Assembly (NCBI GenBank): GCA_963575745.1
Contig: CAUYUJ010000658.1
Location: 465,001-529,000 of the forward strand
Reading direction: 5' to 3'
Length of the DNA: 64,000 nt
Source of the DNA: Prorocentrum cordatum
Taxonomy: Eukaryota > Sar > Dinophyceae > Prorocentrales > Prorocentraceae
Part shown: piece after piece, positions 44,741-56,894 of the stretch
How the letters are laid out: each line of letters starts with the position of its first letter
How positions within the stretch are numbered: position 1 is the first letter of the stretch
Notes under the pieces: generated by a model
The model's database searches: none
Told to the model about the DNA's origin: nothing
Seen by the model: only the letters and a program-made list of their open reading frames with translations
Translations under genes and position numbers: made by a program

Positions 44741-46770
44741 ATGTTAGACGGGGTTTACAGCACGCGCATGTACCTTATCATCTTCAATATGCATTTCTTG
44801 ATCCACTATGCGATAGTGTGGGGACGGCTTGCCATGAAAGTATCGAGGTGGAGGGTGTGAGATGGGATAGATGTATTAGAACGGGCGGAGCCGAGGGACC
44901 CCTAGGTTTCAATCTTATTATTGCTGCGATGTGGCAGGAAACCTTCCGACAATGGGATAGACAGAACATAGGCTACCAAGTGTGTTTTAAAACTGGGGAC
45001 CCCATGGAGTCTGGCAAGTCGTCCTACACGTCGGTCGTCAATCACTTCGTATGGGCAGATAATTGCTACATCTTGGCACGAAGCAGGGAAGAATTGGCAC
45101 ACATGATTCACGACCTTACTGTTAGACTCCAAGATTTCGGCATGCGCTGGAAACCCTCAAGCTTGCTTTACATGGTCTTTGGAGCCGACGCTGCGAGAGA
45201 TGCAGAAGGGCAGATCCTATCTTCAGCCGACTTGCTTGTACCCTTCCTGAATGACGTAATGCGGTTCAGGCGTGTTACTGAGATGACGGTTCTAGGCGTC
45301 CAGTTGTTCTCTGATTATAAGTACTCCTCACACCTTGACGTGGACTCTAGGATTGAGGCGGCTCGTCGGACATTTTATTCCCAGGCAGGATATTTTCGGA
45401 ACAACAGCACGCCTCTTAAGGATAAGTTCCTACGGTACCAGCAAAAGGTCCAGAGTATTGCCCTTTTCGGTGCGGACGGCTGCACGGCCGACCAGGATAG
45501 CCTCCATACATTGCACGCGTTTGAGGGCAAGTGTTTATGCTTCATGCTTCGATGCCGCCGAGAACCAGACGAATCCCATGCTACATGGAACGAGAGAAGA
45601 TACAGCGTTGCCAGATCGAAGTTCGCAGAGGCTGGGTACCACAGCTTGGTCCAGAGATTTCTCCGAGCTCAGTGGCTGCTGGCAAAGGATGTCTCGGCAT
45701 ATGCGCAGAGGTTGTATCAGGGAGAGGACATGACGGACGAGCATAGAGCACGGAGTGATGCACGCATGTGTTTGATTGCCTTTGGAATAAGTTATGACAC
45801 GCTGCGCACACTTGAGGGAGAAGCCCTTCGTGCTTTCGGCAAGTGGAGGGAATGTGGAGTTATGAAACGCTGGAGGTCAGGAGGGCAAGCGATCGGACAA
45901 CGTTGTTGGCAGACACCCTTTCATGAGTTCTTTGGCCCACGGTGGTGGGAAGTGTTCCAAGATGGCCTTCATGCCTTCATGCAGTTTGCAGCTCATCAAT
46001 GTACACCCTCTATGCTCAAGCTTCCCCAGAAGAAATGCAAAGGTATCCATGATGGTAACTCCCCCGTCTTTCTGGCTGAACGAAATGAGGAGTATGTTGT
46101 TACAGATGACGTCTCTCCCGCTGCACGCCTGCGATTCAGTAAGAGATTAGCTATCCACAATATGAAGAGCACATGTTGGGACGTGACTTCAGGAGGCGTG
46201 CCGTTGGAGATCACAGGAGATTCTCTTCTTATCATTTGCTGGCTTTGCGGCCTCTGGAAGGCCGATAATCACTTATACCAGACACGTGTTGATAATATGA
46301 TTAATTCTTTGGAAGGAATGTGTTGTATGTATGGTGTCAGACCTGCTGAAGCAGGACGCGATCTTCTCAAGCATGAGTTTCGGGAATGGAGCGAGAAAGC
46401 CGACCTCCTTACCCACCAGGCCCGCGAGGGCCACCTATACACGAACGAACAGTACCAGTTGCAGCCATACGAACAGTCATGCTATGAACCTTGCCTCATC
46501 AAAGCGGGCTTTGATGGTGGTGTGTGCAGCCTGGGAGCAGGAAGTGGAGCTTGGATTCAGATTGGACTGCGTTCTCGATACTCCCATCTATCGCCCACCT
46601 CTTCCTTCTGTGAATCCCCACAGATTATCTTCAAGGACGTTTACGTTTGCTCCTTCGCTCTCCAAGACGGGTCCACGGTGACGGATACGGAACTCTCCGC
46701 TGCAGAGTGCGTTATTGCAGCACTCCCACGGGTTTTGCAGGCCTATTTTAGCGATAAGTTGTGTGATTGA
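44611..46770 (+). pseudogene. LINE B ORF2, 3' part: RT palm and permuted RNase H
   Basis: Reliable from about 44,680 to TGA at 46,768-46,770 (a second TGA follows at once). Motif A is ANADILQAFDH, motif B RTGGAEGPLGFN, motif C HFVWADNCYIL (45,052-45,063) and motif D DFGMRWKPSS. RNase H order is permuted: LEITGDSLL (Asp 46,219-46,221), EKADLLTHQAREG (Asp 46,402-46,404), KAGFDGGVCSLGAGSG (Asp 46,513-46,515), TDTELSAAEC (Glu 46,690-46,692). All four acidic residues are present. Confidence 0.83.
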
Positions 46771-46994
46771 TGATTCTCATTTGTGTTGTTGCCTTCTTGC
46801 GTGCACACATTGTGTTGATGTACACACTCCTTATAAGAGCTGCCAGAGGCTACCGCCTAAGCCGCCCCCCACGTGCTTGGCGTGGTGAGGCTTTCGCCTT
46901 AGCCGCTCGGTGGCCCGCGTTTGGCGTGCCCGCCCGCCTCGGACTGGACTGGGCCTTAGGGCCCGTGTGTCCGCGAAACGAAACGAAAAAACCC

Positions 46995-48351
46995 AGGTTG
47001 ACGGTTTACCGCTGGCGCCCAGTGTGGCAACTTTTGGGTGGTTTTGCAAAAATTTGAAAGATATTTGATCATTTTTTGGAAAAAGCAGATGTTCACGCCG
47101 AGCACTGGCATATGAACTCCTCACAACAGCTCAGCTCTCTCGATTCGTTCTTGCATGAGTTGACTTCCGGGAACTGAGCAAATATGAACATCGAAAAAAT
47201 CGAATTTCAAGATTTTCGAAAAATCTCCATTGTTTGATTATGTGTCGATTCTCTGCACTCTTACTAGTGAGAGGAGCTCTACGAGGTTCCCGGCAGTGAT
47301 CAGGTTGACGGTTCACCGCCGGCGCCAGTTCCGGCGCGCTGGAGAGCTAGTTGGCAAGAAAAATCTCGACGGAACTTTTGCTGACTTTTGGTCGGTTGAA
47401 AATTTTGTTCTCGAAATTTGACAATTCGTTTGAGCTCTAGTATTTTTTCCCGTGATATTCGATCTTATTCCCGCTCGCCATCTTGATCTCAGCTCGATCG
47501 GGTAGCCTTTACTGCCAAAAAGCACTGCGGCGGGATCTGCCGTTTCGAGTCATCTTGATGCATTATCGGTATTTTGTACTTAACTCGAGCTGTAGGGCAG
47601 CTACAGAGCTGGTAAGCACACCTATCGCATTCAGAATCATCAGGCGCGTTCGCCTGTTGAATCTAGAGGTCTGAACTCGGTCTGCTAGCCGAGCTAGGTC
47701 TGCAAACCTATTCGTATTATTCGGGTGATCTTGATAGACGCCCTCGGTTCTCTGTACTTAACTCGAGCTACAGGACAGCTACAGAGCTGGTAAGCACTCC
47801 TATCGCATTCGGAATCATTAGGCGCGTTCGCCTGTTGAATCTAGAGGTCTGAACTCGTTCTGTTAGCCGAGCTAGGCTCGCCAACCTATTCGTATCATTT
47901 AGGTCATCTTGATCGACGCCCTCGGTTTTCTGTACTTAACTCGAGCTGTAGGGCAGCTACAAGCTCATAGTCACAGAAATCGATTGGGAATGATTAGGCG
48001 CGTTCGTGCGTCGAATCGAGAGCTCTGGACTCGGCCTGCTGCCCGAGCTAGGTTCGCAAAACTATTCGTATTCGAGTCATTCTGAGAAGTTCTCTCGGTA
48101 TTCTGCACTTAACTCGTGCTGGTCACGGAAATCGATTCTGAGACATCAGGCGCGTCCGTCTGTCGAACCCAGAGCTCGGAACTCGGTCTGCTGCTCGAAC
48201 TAGGTCCGAAACTATTGTACCATTCGAGTTGTTCGTTTTTTTTTGTTAGACTCATCCTGAGAGGTATGAAATCGCTTGGGCTGAAAAATTAGTTCTCTGG
48301 AATTTTCCTCACATCCCTACGAGTCAGGAAGCTCTACGAGTCCCCCGGCGG
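46995..48351 (+). repeat. Boundary palindromes, type II fragment and satellite cassette
   Basis: The right half of the palindrome ends at about 47,022. A type II fragment (47,023-47,285) runs to a palindrome at 47,288-47,322. An M3 module (47,340-47,560) follows, then four to five 178-bp units ending at CCCCCGGCGG (48,342-48,351), where LINE C starts. No gene. Confidence 0.78.
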
Positions 48352-49209
48352 ACTCGTAGAGCCGGAGGAGGAACTGGAGGACGAGGAAACTACATAAAGG
48401 AGAGGGGGGAGGAGATGATGGCTCGTCCGTTGTCGGTGAAGGAGTCTGAGAAGCTGGCCCAGAGATTGGCCTCGAACAATGAACAGGAGCCGACTTGGGA
48501 TCTGAGTGATGATGGGATCGGTCTGGAGCTGACGGGCGATTCGCTTCTTATCTGTAATTGGATCAACGGTCTCTGGAAGGTTGAAGGAGGAGAAGGAGGA
48601 GATGGGGCTTCTTATCGTAGGCGGGTTGCAAATATTATTTCTCTTTTGGAAGAATTGGAGGAGGAAGGAGTACGACCCCCCTCATGGGGCAATGACTTTA
48701 TTCGACACATATATCGGGAGAGTAATACAGTAGCTGATGAACTTACCCATTTAGCACGGGAAGGCCAGATATTCAGAGAGCTGTTCCACCACCATATCTT
48801 CCGTCCTGATGTTCAAGACAACTTTCGAGTTATCGGCCTCCGCGGATCCTTCGATGGCGGAGTGTGTGCCCAAGGTGTGGGCGTTGGTTGGTTTCTGCAG
48901 ATTGGATATATCCCTCGCTTCCATGATCCGTACCCTGACCCTGAGCATAGAGATAAGAGAGCTCGTGTAGTCTCCCTCTTCCCCCAAGCCTCCTCCCCTT
49001 GTCCAATTATATGGGAAGTAGTAGGGCGTTGTGCACAGGCACTCCCCTCCCATAGCAGTATCACTGACGCTGAGCTTTCGGGTCTCGAGGGCCTCTTGCG
49101 GGCCGCAGCCCAGGTGGCCCAAGACCTCCAGCTGCAGAGAGACTAGGTAGGCACTTAACGGGCGCTGGGGCGCTCGGTGCCTGGTCAGCCTCCCCCCAAA
49201 AAAAAAAAA
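48352..49209 (+). mobile_element. LINE C, 5'-truncated 3' fragment with poly(A)
   Basis: Starts after the palindrome left arm and ends with 12 A (49,198-49,209) directly against GGTTGACGG. The 3' UTR can fold: AGGCAC pairs with GTGCCT around GGGCGC/GCGCTC. Only the RNase H end of ORF2 is retained. It represents a third family. Confidence 0.85.
48415..49146 (+). pseudogene. LINE C ORF2 carboxy-terminal fragment: permuted RNase H
   Basis: Open from before ATG 48,415 to TAG at 49,144-49,146, 243 codons from the ATG. It contains the permuted set: LELTGDSLLIC (Asp 48,538-48,540), RESNTVADELTHLAREG (Asp 48,736-48,738), GSFDGGVCAQGVGVGWF (Asp 48,853-48,855) and TDAELSGLEG (Glu 49,072-49,074). No endonuclease or RT is left, so it is a dead fragment, although the frame itself is intact. 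Confidence 0.8.
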
Positions 49210-50615
49210 GGTTGACGGTTTACCGCCGGCGCCCAGTCTCGACGGACCTTTTGGTGACTTTTGGTCGGTTGAAAATTTTGTTCTCGAAATTTGACCATTC
49301 GTTAGAGCTCTAGTTTTTTTTCCCGTGATATTCGATCTTATTCCCGCTCGCCATCTTGATCTCAGCTCGATCGGGTACCTTTTACTGCCAAAAAGCGTCC
49401 CGGCGGGATCGGCCGTTTCGAGTCATCTTGATACGCGTTGTCGGTATTTTCTACTTAACTCGAGCTGTAGGGCAGCTACAGTGCTGGTAAGTACACCTAT
49501 CGCATTCAGAATCATCAGGCGCGTTCGCCTGTTGAATCCATAGGTCTGAACTCGGTCTGCTAGCCGAGCTAGGTCCGGAAACCTATTCGTATTATTCGAG
49601 TCAACTTGATACGCGTTGTCGGTATTTTGTACTTAACTCGAGCTGTAGGGCAGCTACAGTGCTGATAAGCACACCTATCGCATTCAGAATCATCAGGCGC
49701 GTTCGCCTGTTGAATCCATAGGTCTGAACTCGGTCTGCTAGCCGAGCTAGGTCCGCAAACCTATTCGTATTATTCGAGTCAACTTGATACGCGTGGTGGG
49801 TATTTTGTACTTAATTCGAGCTGCAGAGCAGCTACAGAGCTGGTAAGCACATCCATCGCATTCAGAATCATCAGGCGCGTTCGCCTTTTGACTCCAGAGG
49901 TCTGAACTCGGTCTGCTAGCCGAGCTAGGTCCGGAAATTTATTCGTATTATTCGAGTCATCTTGACAAACGCTCTCGGTTTTCTGTACTTAACTCGAGCT
50001 GTAGGGCAGCTACAGAGCCTATAGTCACAGAAATCGATTGGGCATTATCGGGCGCGGTTGTCTGTTGTATCGAGAGCTTTGAAATCGGCCTGCTGCCCGA
50101 GCTAGGTTCGCGAAACTATTCGTATTGTCCGAATCATCGTGAAAAGTGCTCTCAATTTTCTGCACTCAACTCGTGCTGGGGAGGGCTACAGTGCTGCAGA
50201 CCATAGCAATCGATTTGCACACATCAGGCGCGTTCGTTGGTCGATTCGAGAGCTCAGGACTTGGTCTGCTGCTCGAAACAGGTCCGCGAACTTATTGTAT
50301 TATTCGAGTCATCCTGAGAGATGCTGTCGGTTTTCGGCAGTTAACTCGGGCTGTTGGGGGGCTGCAGGGCTGGTAATCACATGAGTCGATTCGCAGACAT
50401 CAGACGCGTCCGCCTGTCGCATTGAGAGGTCTGAACTCGGTCTGATACTCGAACTGGGTTGCGAAACTGTTTGTTTTTTGTTAGAGTCATCTTGAGAGGT
50501 CTGAAATCGCTTGGGCTGAAAACTAGTCGTTCTCTGGATTTTTTCCCACACTATACACTGTCAGGAAGCTCTACGAGTCCCCCGGCGGTAAGAAAGGTTG
50601 ACGGTTTACCGCCGG
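49210..50615 (+). repeat. Satellite cassette with regular 178-bp units
   Basis: Palindrome right half, a 5'-truncated M3 (from CTCGACGGACC, 49,238), then units whose equivalent bases lie at 49,441, 49,619 and 49,797, exactly 178 bp apart, followed by more diverged units. It ends with a full boundary palindrome at 50,582-50,615. Confidence 0.88.
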
Positions 50616-52840
50616 CGCCCAGTTTGCCGGAAGCTTTTTCGGACCAGCTGCTGGGCCGGCCCGTCTTCTAATTTTACCCTCTAGCCCTCAGCGATCTGTC
50701 CAGGAAAAACTAACCCTGAGCTTACACATTGTCTCTTAATTCCGGGTCGGCAAACTAGCTCCACCCTGCGCCCGAATTCCTCTTAGCTCTCAGGCGAGGC
50801 CTGGAACGCTTTCGTAAAGCATCTCTGGCCCTGTGGGGAGCTCCCCTGCAGCGCCGCTGAAGCGCTGCCAGAAACGGTTCTATGCGTGCCGGAAGCTCCC
50901 CCGGACCAGCTGCCGGGTCGGGCGAGGCGCTGCGGGGAACGTGGACCGCCGTGAAGAATCTCCTGGCGGGCAGAACCATCGTTTGGTAGCATCCGAAACC
51001 CGGAGAGCGAAAAGACTGGCGCTGGCGGTAAACCGTCAACCTGATCACCGCTGGGAACCTCGTTGAGCTCCTTCCACGCGTGGGAATGCTGAGAGTCGAA
51101 AGAGAGAGCTTCCGGAGGCATTTCTCGGAGAAGGCAAACTTGTTTTTTCTCATGTCCACGTGAAGTTTGTTCCCCTCGAGTGCCTTGTCCTTTCTGACCG
51201 GCCCGACAGCACCTCTCAGGATGACCCGAACAAGAATTCTAATTCGGGCAGCAGACCGAGTTCCGAGATCTGGATTCGACAGACGGACGCGCCTGATGCC
51301 TTCGAATCGATTCCTGTAAGAACAAGCACTGTCGCCCCCTTCAGCGCGAGTTGAGTGAAGAAGACCGAGTGCACTTCTCAAGATTACTCGACCAATCCGA
51401 ATAGTGTCGCGATTCTAGATCGGGCAGCAAACTGAGTTCAGAGCTCTGGATTCGACAGACAAACGCAACTGATGATTCGAAATTGGGTTCTGTAAATATC
51501 AGCTCTGTAGCTGTCCTACAGCTCGAGTTAAGTACAGAAAATCGAACGTTTCTGTCAAGATGACTCGAATAATACGAATAGGTTTGCGGACCTAGCTCGG
51601 CTAACAGACCGAGTTCAGACCTCTGGATTCAACAGGCAAACGCGCCCAATCATTCTGCATCGATTAGCTGTGCTTACAAGCTCTGTAGCTGTCCCAAAGC
51701 TCGAGGTATGTTCAGAAAACCGTCAGCGCGTATCAAGGTGACTCGAAACGACCGATCCCGCCACATTGCTTTTCAATAGTAATATTCAGCCGATCGAGCT
51801 CAGATCAAGATGGCGAGCGGGAATAAGATCGAATATCACGGGAAAAAATACTAGAGCTCAAACGAATTGTTGAATTTTGAGAATCAAATTTTCAACCGAG
51901 CAAAAGTCACCAAAAGTTCCGTCGAGATTTTTCTTGCCAACTAGCTCTCCATCGCGCCGGAATTATTCTTACGCTTCAGCAACTAGCTTAGGGAAACTCT
52001 GCGAGTCATTCCTCCAGATCTATTACCATGAGAGCTCTACAAATGGTCGGGCGGGCCAACGAGCTCCGCCGTGCGCCCGAATTCCCCTTAGCTCATCTTG
52101 GCGAAGAGCTCCTCGAGGTACTAGTTCCACCCTGCGCCCGAATTCCTCTTAGCTGATCTTGCCGACGAGCCCTACGACGTACTTTCCTGCAGAACGCTAT
52201 GGGGGACCCCCTGCAGCGCTTCGGAATTGCTCCCAGGAGCGTGTCCACGCGTGCCTGCGCGGGTGCAAGAACACGTGGTCCCGTGCTGACAGCGCCCCCG
52301 AACCAGCTGCCTTCTCGGGCGAACTGCTGCAGTGGATCGTGGAGCGGCGGCGATGGGCTGCTGGCGGGCACCACTATCGCCTGGCTTCTAATCCAAAACC
52401 CTCTAGCTCTTAAAGCGGACATTGTCTCTGCTGGTCGGGTCGAGAAACGAGCTCCACCCCACCCCGGAATAACTCGTAGAGCTTCCCTTAGCAAGTTATT
52501 GCTGGAAGCTTAAGCGTAATACTACCTTGTAAAGCTCTTCGGCATCGATGAGCTAGAGGAAATCCGGCGCGGGGTGGAGCTAGTAACTCGTAGAGCTTCC
52601 TTTCGCTAGTTGCTAGAAGCTTAAGGGTAATTCCAGCGCGCTGAAGGGCTAGTGACTCGTAGAGCTTCCCGAAGCTAGTTGCTGGAAGCTAACGAGTAAC
52701 TCGTAGAGCTTCCCTCAGCAAGTTATTGCTGGAAGCTAAGAGTAACTCCGGCGCGCTGGAGAGCTAGTAACTCGTAGAGCTTCCCTTAGCAAGTTATTGC
52801 TGGAAGCTTAAGAGTAATTCCGGGGCGCTGGAAGAGCTAG
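50616..52840. repeat. Mosaic of M5, type II, reversed satellite/M3 and M6 modules
   Basis: M5-like fragments (50,625-51,010) lead to a reversed palindrome (51,021-51,054). A type II piece (51,060-51,190), reversed satellite units with M3 (51,190-51,945), an M6/M5 mixture (51,945-52,430) and reversed M6 (52,450-52,840, with CTCGTAGAGCTTCCCTTAGC about six times) follow. No gene. Confidence 0.65.
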
Positions 52841-55800
52841 TTGGCAAGAAAATTCTCGACGGACCTTTTGCTGACGTTTGGTCGGTTGAAAATTTTGTTC
52901 TCAAAATTCAACAATTCGTTTGAGCTCTAGTATTTTTTCCCGTGATTTTCGATCTTATTCCCGCTCGCCATCTTGATCTCAGCTCGATCGGGTACCTTTT
53001 ACTGCCAAAAAGCACACAGGCGGGATCGGCCGCTTCGAGTCATCTTGTCACGCGGTGACGGTTTTCTCAAGATAACTCGAGCTTCAGGACAGCTAAAGAG
53101 CTGGTACGCACAGCTAATCGATTCAGAATGTTCAGGCGCGTTCGCCTGTTGAAGCCAGAGGTCTGAAGTCGGTCTGCTAGCCGAGCTAGGTGCGCAAACC
53201 TATTCGTATTATTCGAGTCATCTTGACAGGCGCTCTCGGTTTTCTGTACTTAACTCGAGCTACAGGACAGCTAAAGAGCTGATACGAACAGAATCTGATT
53301 CACAATAATCAGTGGTCGTTGTCTGTTGAATCCAGAGCTCTGAACTCGGTCTGCCGCCCGATCTAGAATCGCAAAACTATTCGTATTGTTCGAGTCGCTT
53401 GCGAGATGCTGTCTGTTCTCTGCACTTAACTCGGGCTGCAGCTGGTAATCACTGGAATCGATTCGAAGACATCAGGCGCGCACGCCTGCGGAATCCAGAG
53501 CTCCGAACTCGGTCTGTTGCCCGAACTAGGTCCGCGAAACTATTCGTATTGTTCGAGTCATTCTGAGAGGTGCTGGCGGTTTCCTGCACTTAACTCGGGT
53601 GCAGGGGGGGCTGCATGGTTGGTAATCACAGGGATAGATTCAGAGACATCAGACGCGTCCGCCTGTCGCATGCAGAGGTCTGAACTCGGTCTGATACCTG
53701 AACTAGGTTTGTCAAACTATTCGTATTGTTCGAGTCATCTTGAGAGGTGCTGTCGATTTACGCGGGCTGTAGGAGAGCTACAGAGCTCGTACAGAAGACA
53801 ATCTAGAAGCATCGGGGGCGTTCGGCTGTTGCATCCGAGAGGTCTCAAATTGCCTGGGCTAAAAAACTATTTTTTCTCTGTAATTTCTTCCGACATTATA
53901 TGTTGTCAGGAAGCTCTACGAGTCCCCCGGCGGTAAGAAAGGTTGACGGTTTACCGCCGGCGCCCAGTTGGCAAGACAAATCTCGACGGAACTTTTGGTG
54001 ACTTTTGGTCGGTGAAAAAGTTTGTTCTCGAAATTCAACAATTCGTTAGAGCTCTAGTATTCTTTCCCGTGATATTAGATCTTATTCCCGCTCGCCATCT
54101 TGATCTCAGCTCGATCGGGTGAATATTACTATCGAAAAGCACTCTGACGGGATTGGCCGTTTTGAGTCATCTTCATACACGCTGACGGTTTTCTGAACAT
54201 AACTCGAGCTTTAGGACAGCTACCGAGCTGATAAGCACAACTAATCGATGTAGAATGATTAGGCGTGTTCGTCTGTTGAATCCAGAGGTCTGAACTCGGT
54301 CTGTTAGCCGAGCTAGGTCCGCAAACCTATTTGTATTATTCGATTCATCTTGACAGGAACTCTCGGTTTTCTGAACTTAACTCGAGCTGTAGGACAGCTC
54401 CAGAGCTGTTATTTACAGAAACCGATTCAGAATCATCAGTTGCGTTTGTCTGTCGAATCCAGAGCTCTGAACTCGGTCTGCTGTCCGATCTAGAATCGCA
54501 AGCCTATTCGAATTGGTTGAGTCATCTTGAGAAGTGCTCTCGGTTTTCTTCACTCAACTCGCGCTGAGGGGGGCTACAGTACATTGGAATCGATTCGGAG
54601 ACATCTGGCGCGTCCGCTTGTCGAATCGAGAGCTCTGCACTCTGTCTGCTGCCCGAACTAGGTCCACGAAACTATTCGTATTGTTCGAGTCATCCTCAGA
54701 GGTGCTGTCGGTTTTCTGCACTCAACTCAGCCTGTAGGGGGCTGCAGGGCTGGTAATGACAGGAGTCGATTCGCAGACATCAGACGCGTCCGCCTGTCGC
54801 ATTCAGAGGCCAAAAAATATTCACTATGCGTCGGAATGTTGGTAGGTGCTGTTGGTTTTCTTAACTTAAGTCGAGCTAGGAAGCTCTACGAGACTCCGGA
54901 CGGTAACCAAGGTTGACGGTTTACCGCCGGCGCCCAGTAATACCTCGTAGAGCTCTTCGTCGTCGATGAGCCAAAGGAATTCCGGCGCGGGGTGGAGCTA
55001 GTACCTCGTAGAGCTCTTCGGCATCGATGAGCTAGAGGAATTCTGGCGCGGGGTGGAGCTAGTTGGCCCACCCGGCCGAGGCGGACAATGTGGTGACTTT
55101 TCGGTGGTTGTCCGAATATGACTCGTAGAGCTTCCTAAGCTAGTTGCTGGAAGCTTAAGAGTAATTCCGGCGCGCTGGAGAGCTAGTTGGCAAGAAAAAT
55201 CTCGACGAAACTTTTGGTGACTGACTCGTGGAGCTTCCCTAAGCTAGCAGCTGGAAGCTTAAGAGTAATTCCGACGCACTGGCGAGCTAGTTGGCTCGAA
55301 GAATCTCGACGGAACTTTTGGTGACTTTTGGTCGTTTGAAAATTTTGTTCTCATAACTCAACAATTCGTTAGAGCCCTAGTATTTTTTCTCGTGATATTC
55401 GATCTTATTCCCGCTCGCCATCTTGATCTCAGCTCGATCGGGTGAATATTACTATCGGAAAGCACTGTGGCGGGATCGGCCGTTTTGAGTCATCTTGATA
55501 CGCGCTGACGGTTTTCTGAACATAACTCGAGCTTTGGGACAGCTACAGAGCTGGTAAGCACGGCTAATCGAGGTAGAATGATTAGGCGCGTTCGCCTGTT
55601 GAATCCAGAGGTCTGAACTCGGTCTGTTAGCCGAGCTAGGTCCGCAAACCTATTCGTATTATTCGAGTCATCTTGACAGGAACTCTCTGTTTTCTGTACT
55701 TAACTCGAGCTGTAGGACAGCTACAGAGCTGATATTTACAGAAACCGATTCAGAATCATCAGTTGCGTTTGTCTGTCGAATCCAAAGCTCTGAACTCGGT

Positions 55801-56235
55801 CTCCTGCCCGATCTAGAATCGCGAAACTATTCGTATTGGTCGTGTCATCTTGAGAAGTGCTCTCGGTTTTCTTCACTCAACTCGCGCTGAGGGGGGCTAC
55901 AGTGCTGGTGGTCACAGGAATCGATTTCTAGACATTAGGCGCGTCCGCCTGTCGTATCCAGAGCTCGGAACTCGGTCTGCTGCCCGAATTAGGTCTGCGA
56001 AACTATTGTATTTTTCGAGTCATCCTGAGAGATGCTGTCGGTTTTCTGCACTTAACTCGGGCTGTAGGGGGGCTGCAGGGCTGGTAATGACAGGAGTCGA
56101 TTCGCAGACATCAGACGCGTCCGCCTGTCGCATTCAGAGGCCAAAAAATATTCACTATGAGTCGGAATGTTGGTAGGTGCTGTCGGTTTTCTCAACTTAA
56201 GTCGAGCTAGGAAGCTCTACGAGTCTCCCGGCGGT
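52841..56235 (+). repeat. Three head-to-tail satellite cassettes
   Basis: Each cassette runs M3, then four to five 178-bp units, then boundary palindrome: 52,841-53,960, 53,965-54,930, and 55,190-56,235 after an M6 stretch (54,938-55,190). Palindromes lie at 53,927-53,960 and about 54,896-54,930; the third is split by LINE D. M3 start points differ after CCCAGT, as if 5'-truncated to different extents. Confidence 0.85.
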
Positions 56236-56285
56236 AACCAAGGTTGGGGAAGCGGGGTTTACCTCCCGCTCTCCCCCGGCCATGG

Positions 56286-56307
56286 CCCGTCGCCATTTTG
56301 GCTCAAG
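56286..56307 (+). other. Second spliced-leader relic (one internal mismatch)
   Basis: CCCGTC followed by GCCATTTTGGCTCAAG matches the leader except for an A-to-C change (and a C at the variable first base). It is again joined to GAAGCTCTACGAG, the same junction as in LINE A. Confidence 0.85.
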
Positions 56308-56894
56308 GAAGCTCTACGAGTCCCCCGGCGGTAACAAAGGTTGGGGAAGCGGAGTTTACCTCCCGCTCTCCCCCGGCCTTGGCCCGTCGGGGGGCTCCTC
56401 GAGCTGCATCGTGCAGTCAGGGATTTCAGTTTTGCTCTCCATACCCGAACTGTATACCACACATCCCAGTTTTGTCTCTCGCTTGTGTTATTCTCGAGCA
56501 TTGTTGTGGGTTGATCTTCAGTATTCGTCACGGCGGAGACAGAGAGGAAGAGGCTCCCTTCGGAGTACGATTTCAGGGCACTGGACAGAGCGTACAAGAG
56601 GAGAAAGACGGCGCAGGCCCAGGAGGACCCCATTGTCGGTGACGAGTTTTCAGATTTGGGAGCAGACGAAGGTTATTCTTTGGATATCGATCAGATTGAT
56701 AATTTCATTCAGACACTTAATCGTCCAGGAACCAGATACGTCGGTAATCACCTCGCCATTCCAGAAATGACGTCTGAAGAACAGCAGGCAGCACTTCTTC
56801 GACAGCAGCAGCAGGCAGAAGGGGAAGCAGGATAACTGGCGGCAGCAGCAGTGGTAGTATCAGGACAGCAACATATGGGGATGGGGATGCTGAT

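Larger units (their letters stand above)
41543..46994 (+). mobile_element. LINE B (diverged relative of LINE A), inactive
   Basis: Starts just after the CCAGT that closes the boundary palindrome behind LINE A. It ends with GAAACGAAACGAAAAAACCC against GGTTGACGG (46,996 onward). Protein identity to LINE A is low but the domain order, in-frame UGA, WADN motif and permuted RNase H are the same, so it is a separate family. The 3' UTR has complementary GCCTAAGC and GCCTTAGCC-type words. Lesions: frameshift near 41,940, TAG at 44,501 and a frameshift near 44,680. Confidence 0.9.

Noticed and set aside
49441-50100. tRNA-derived repeat
   Set aside because: The unit has hairpins, but I could not fit A-box and B-box promoter words or a tRNA cloverleaf.
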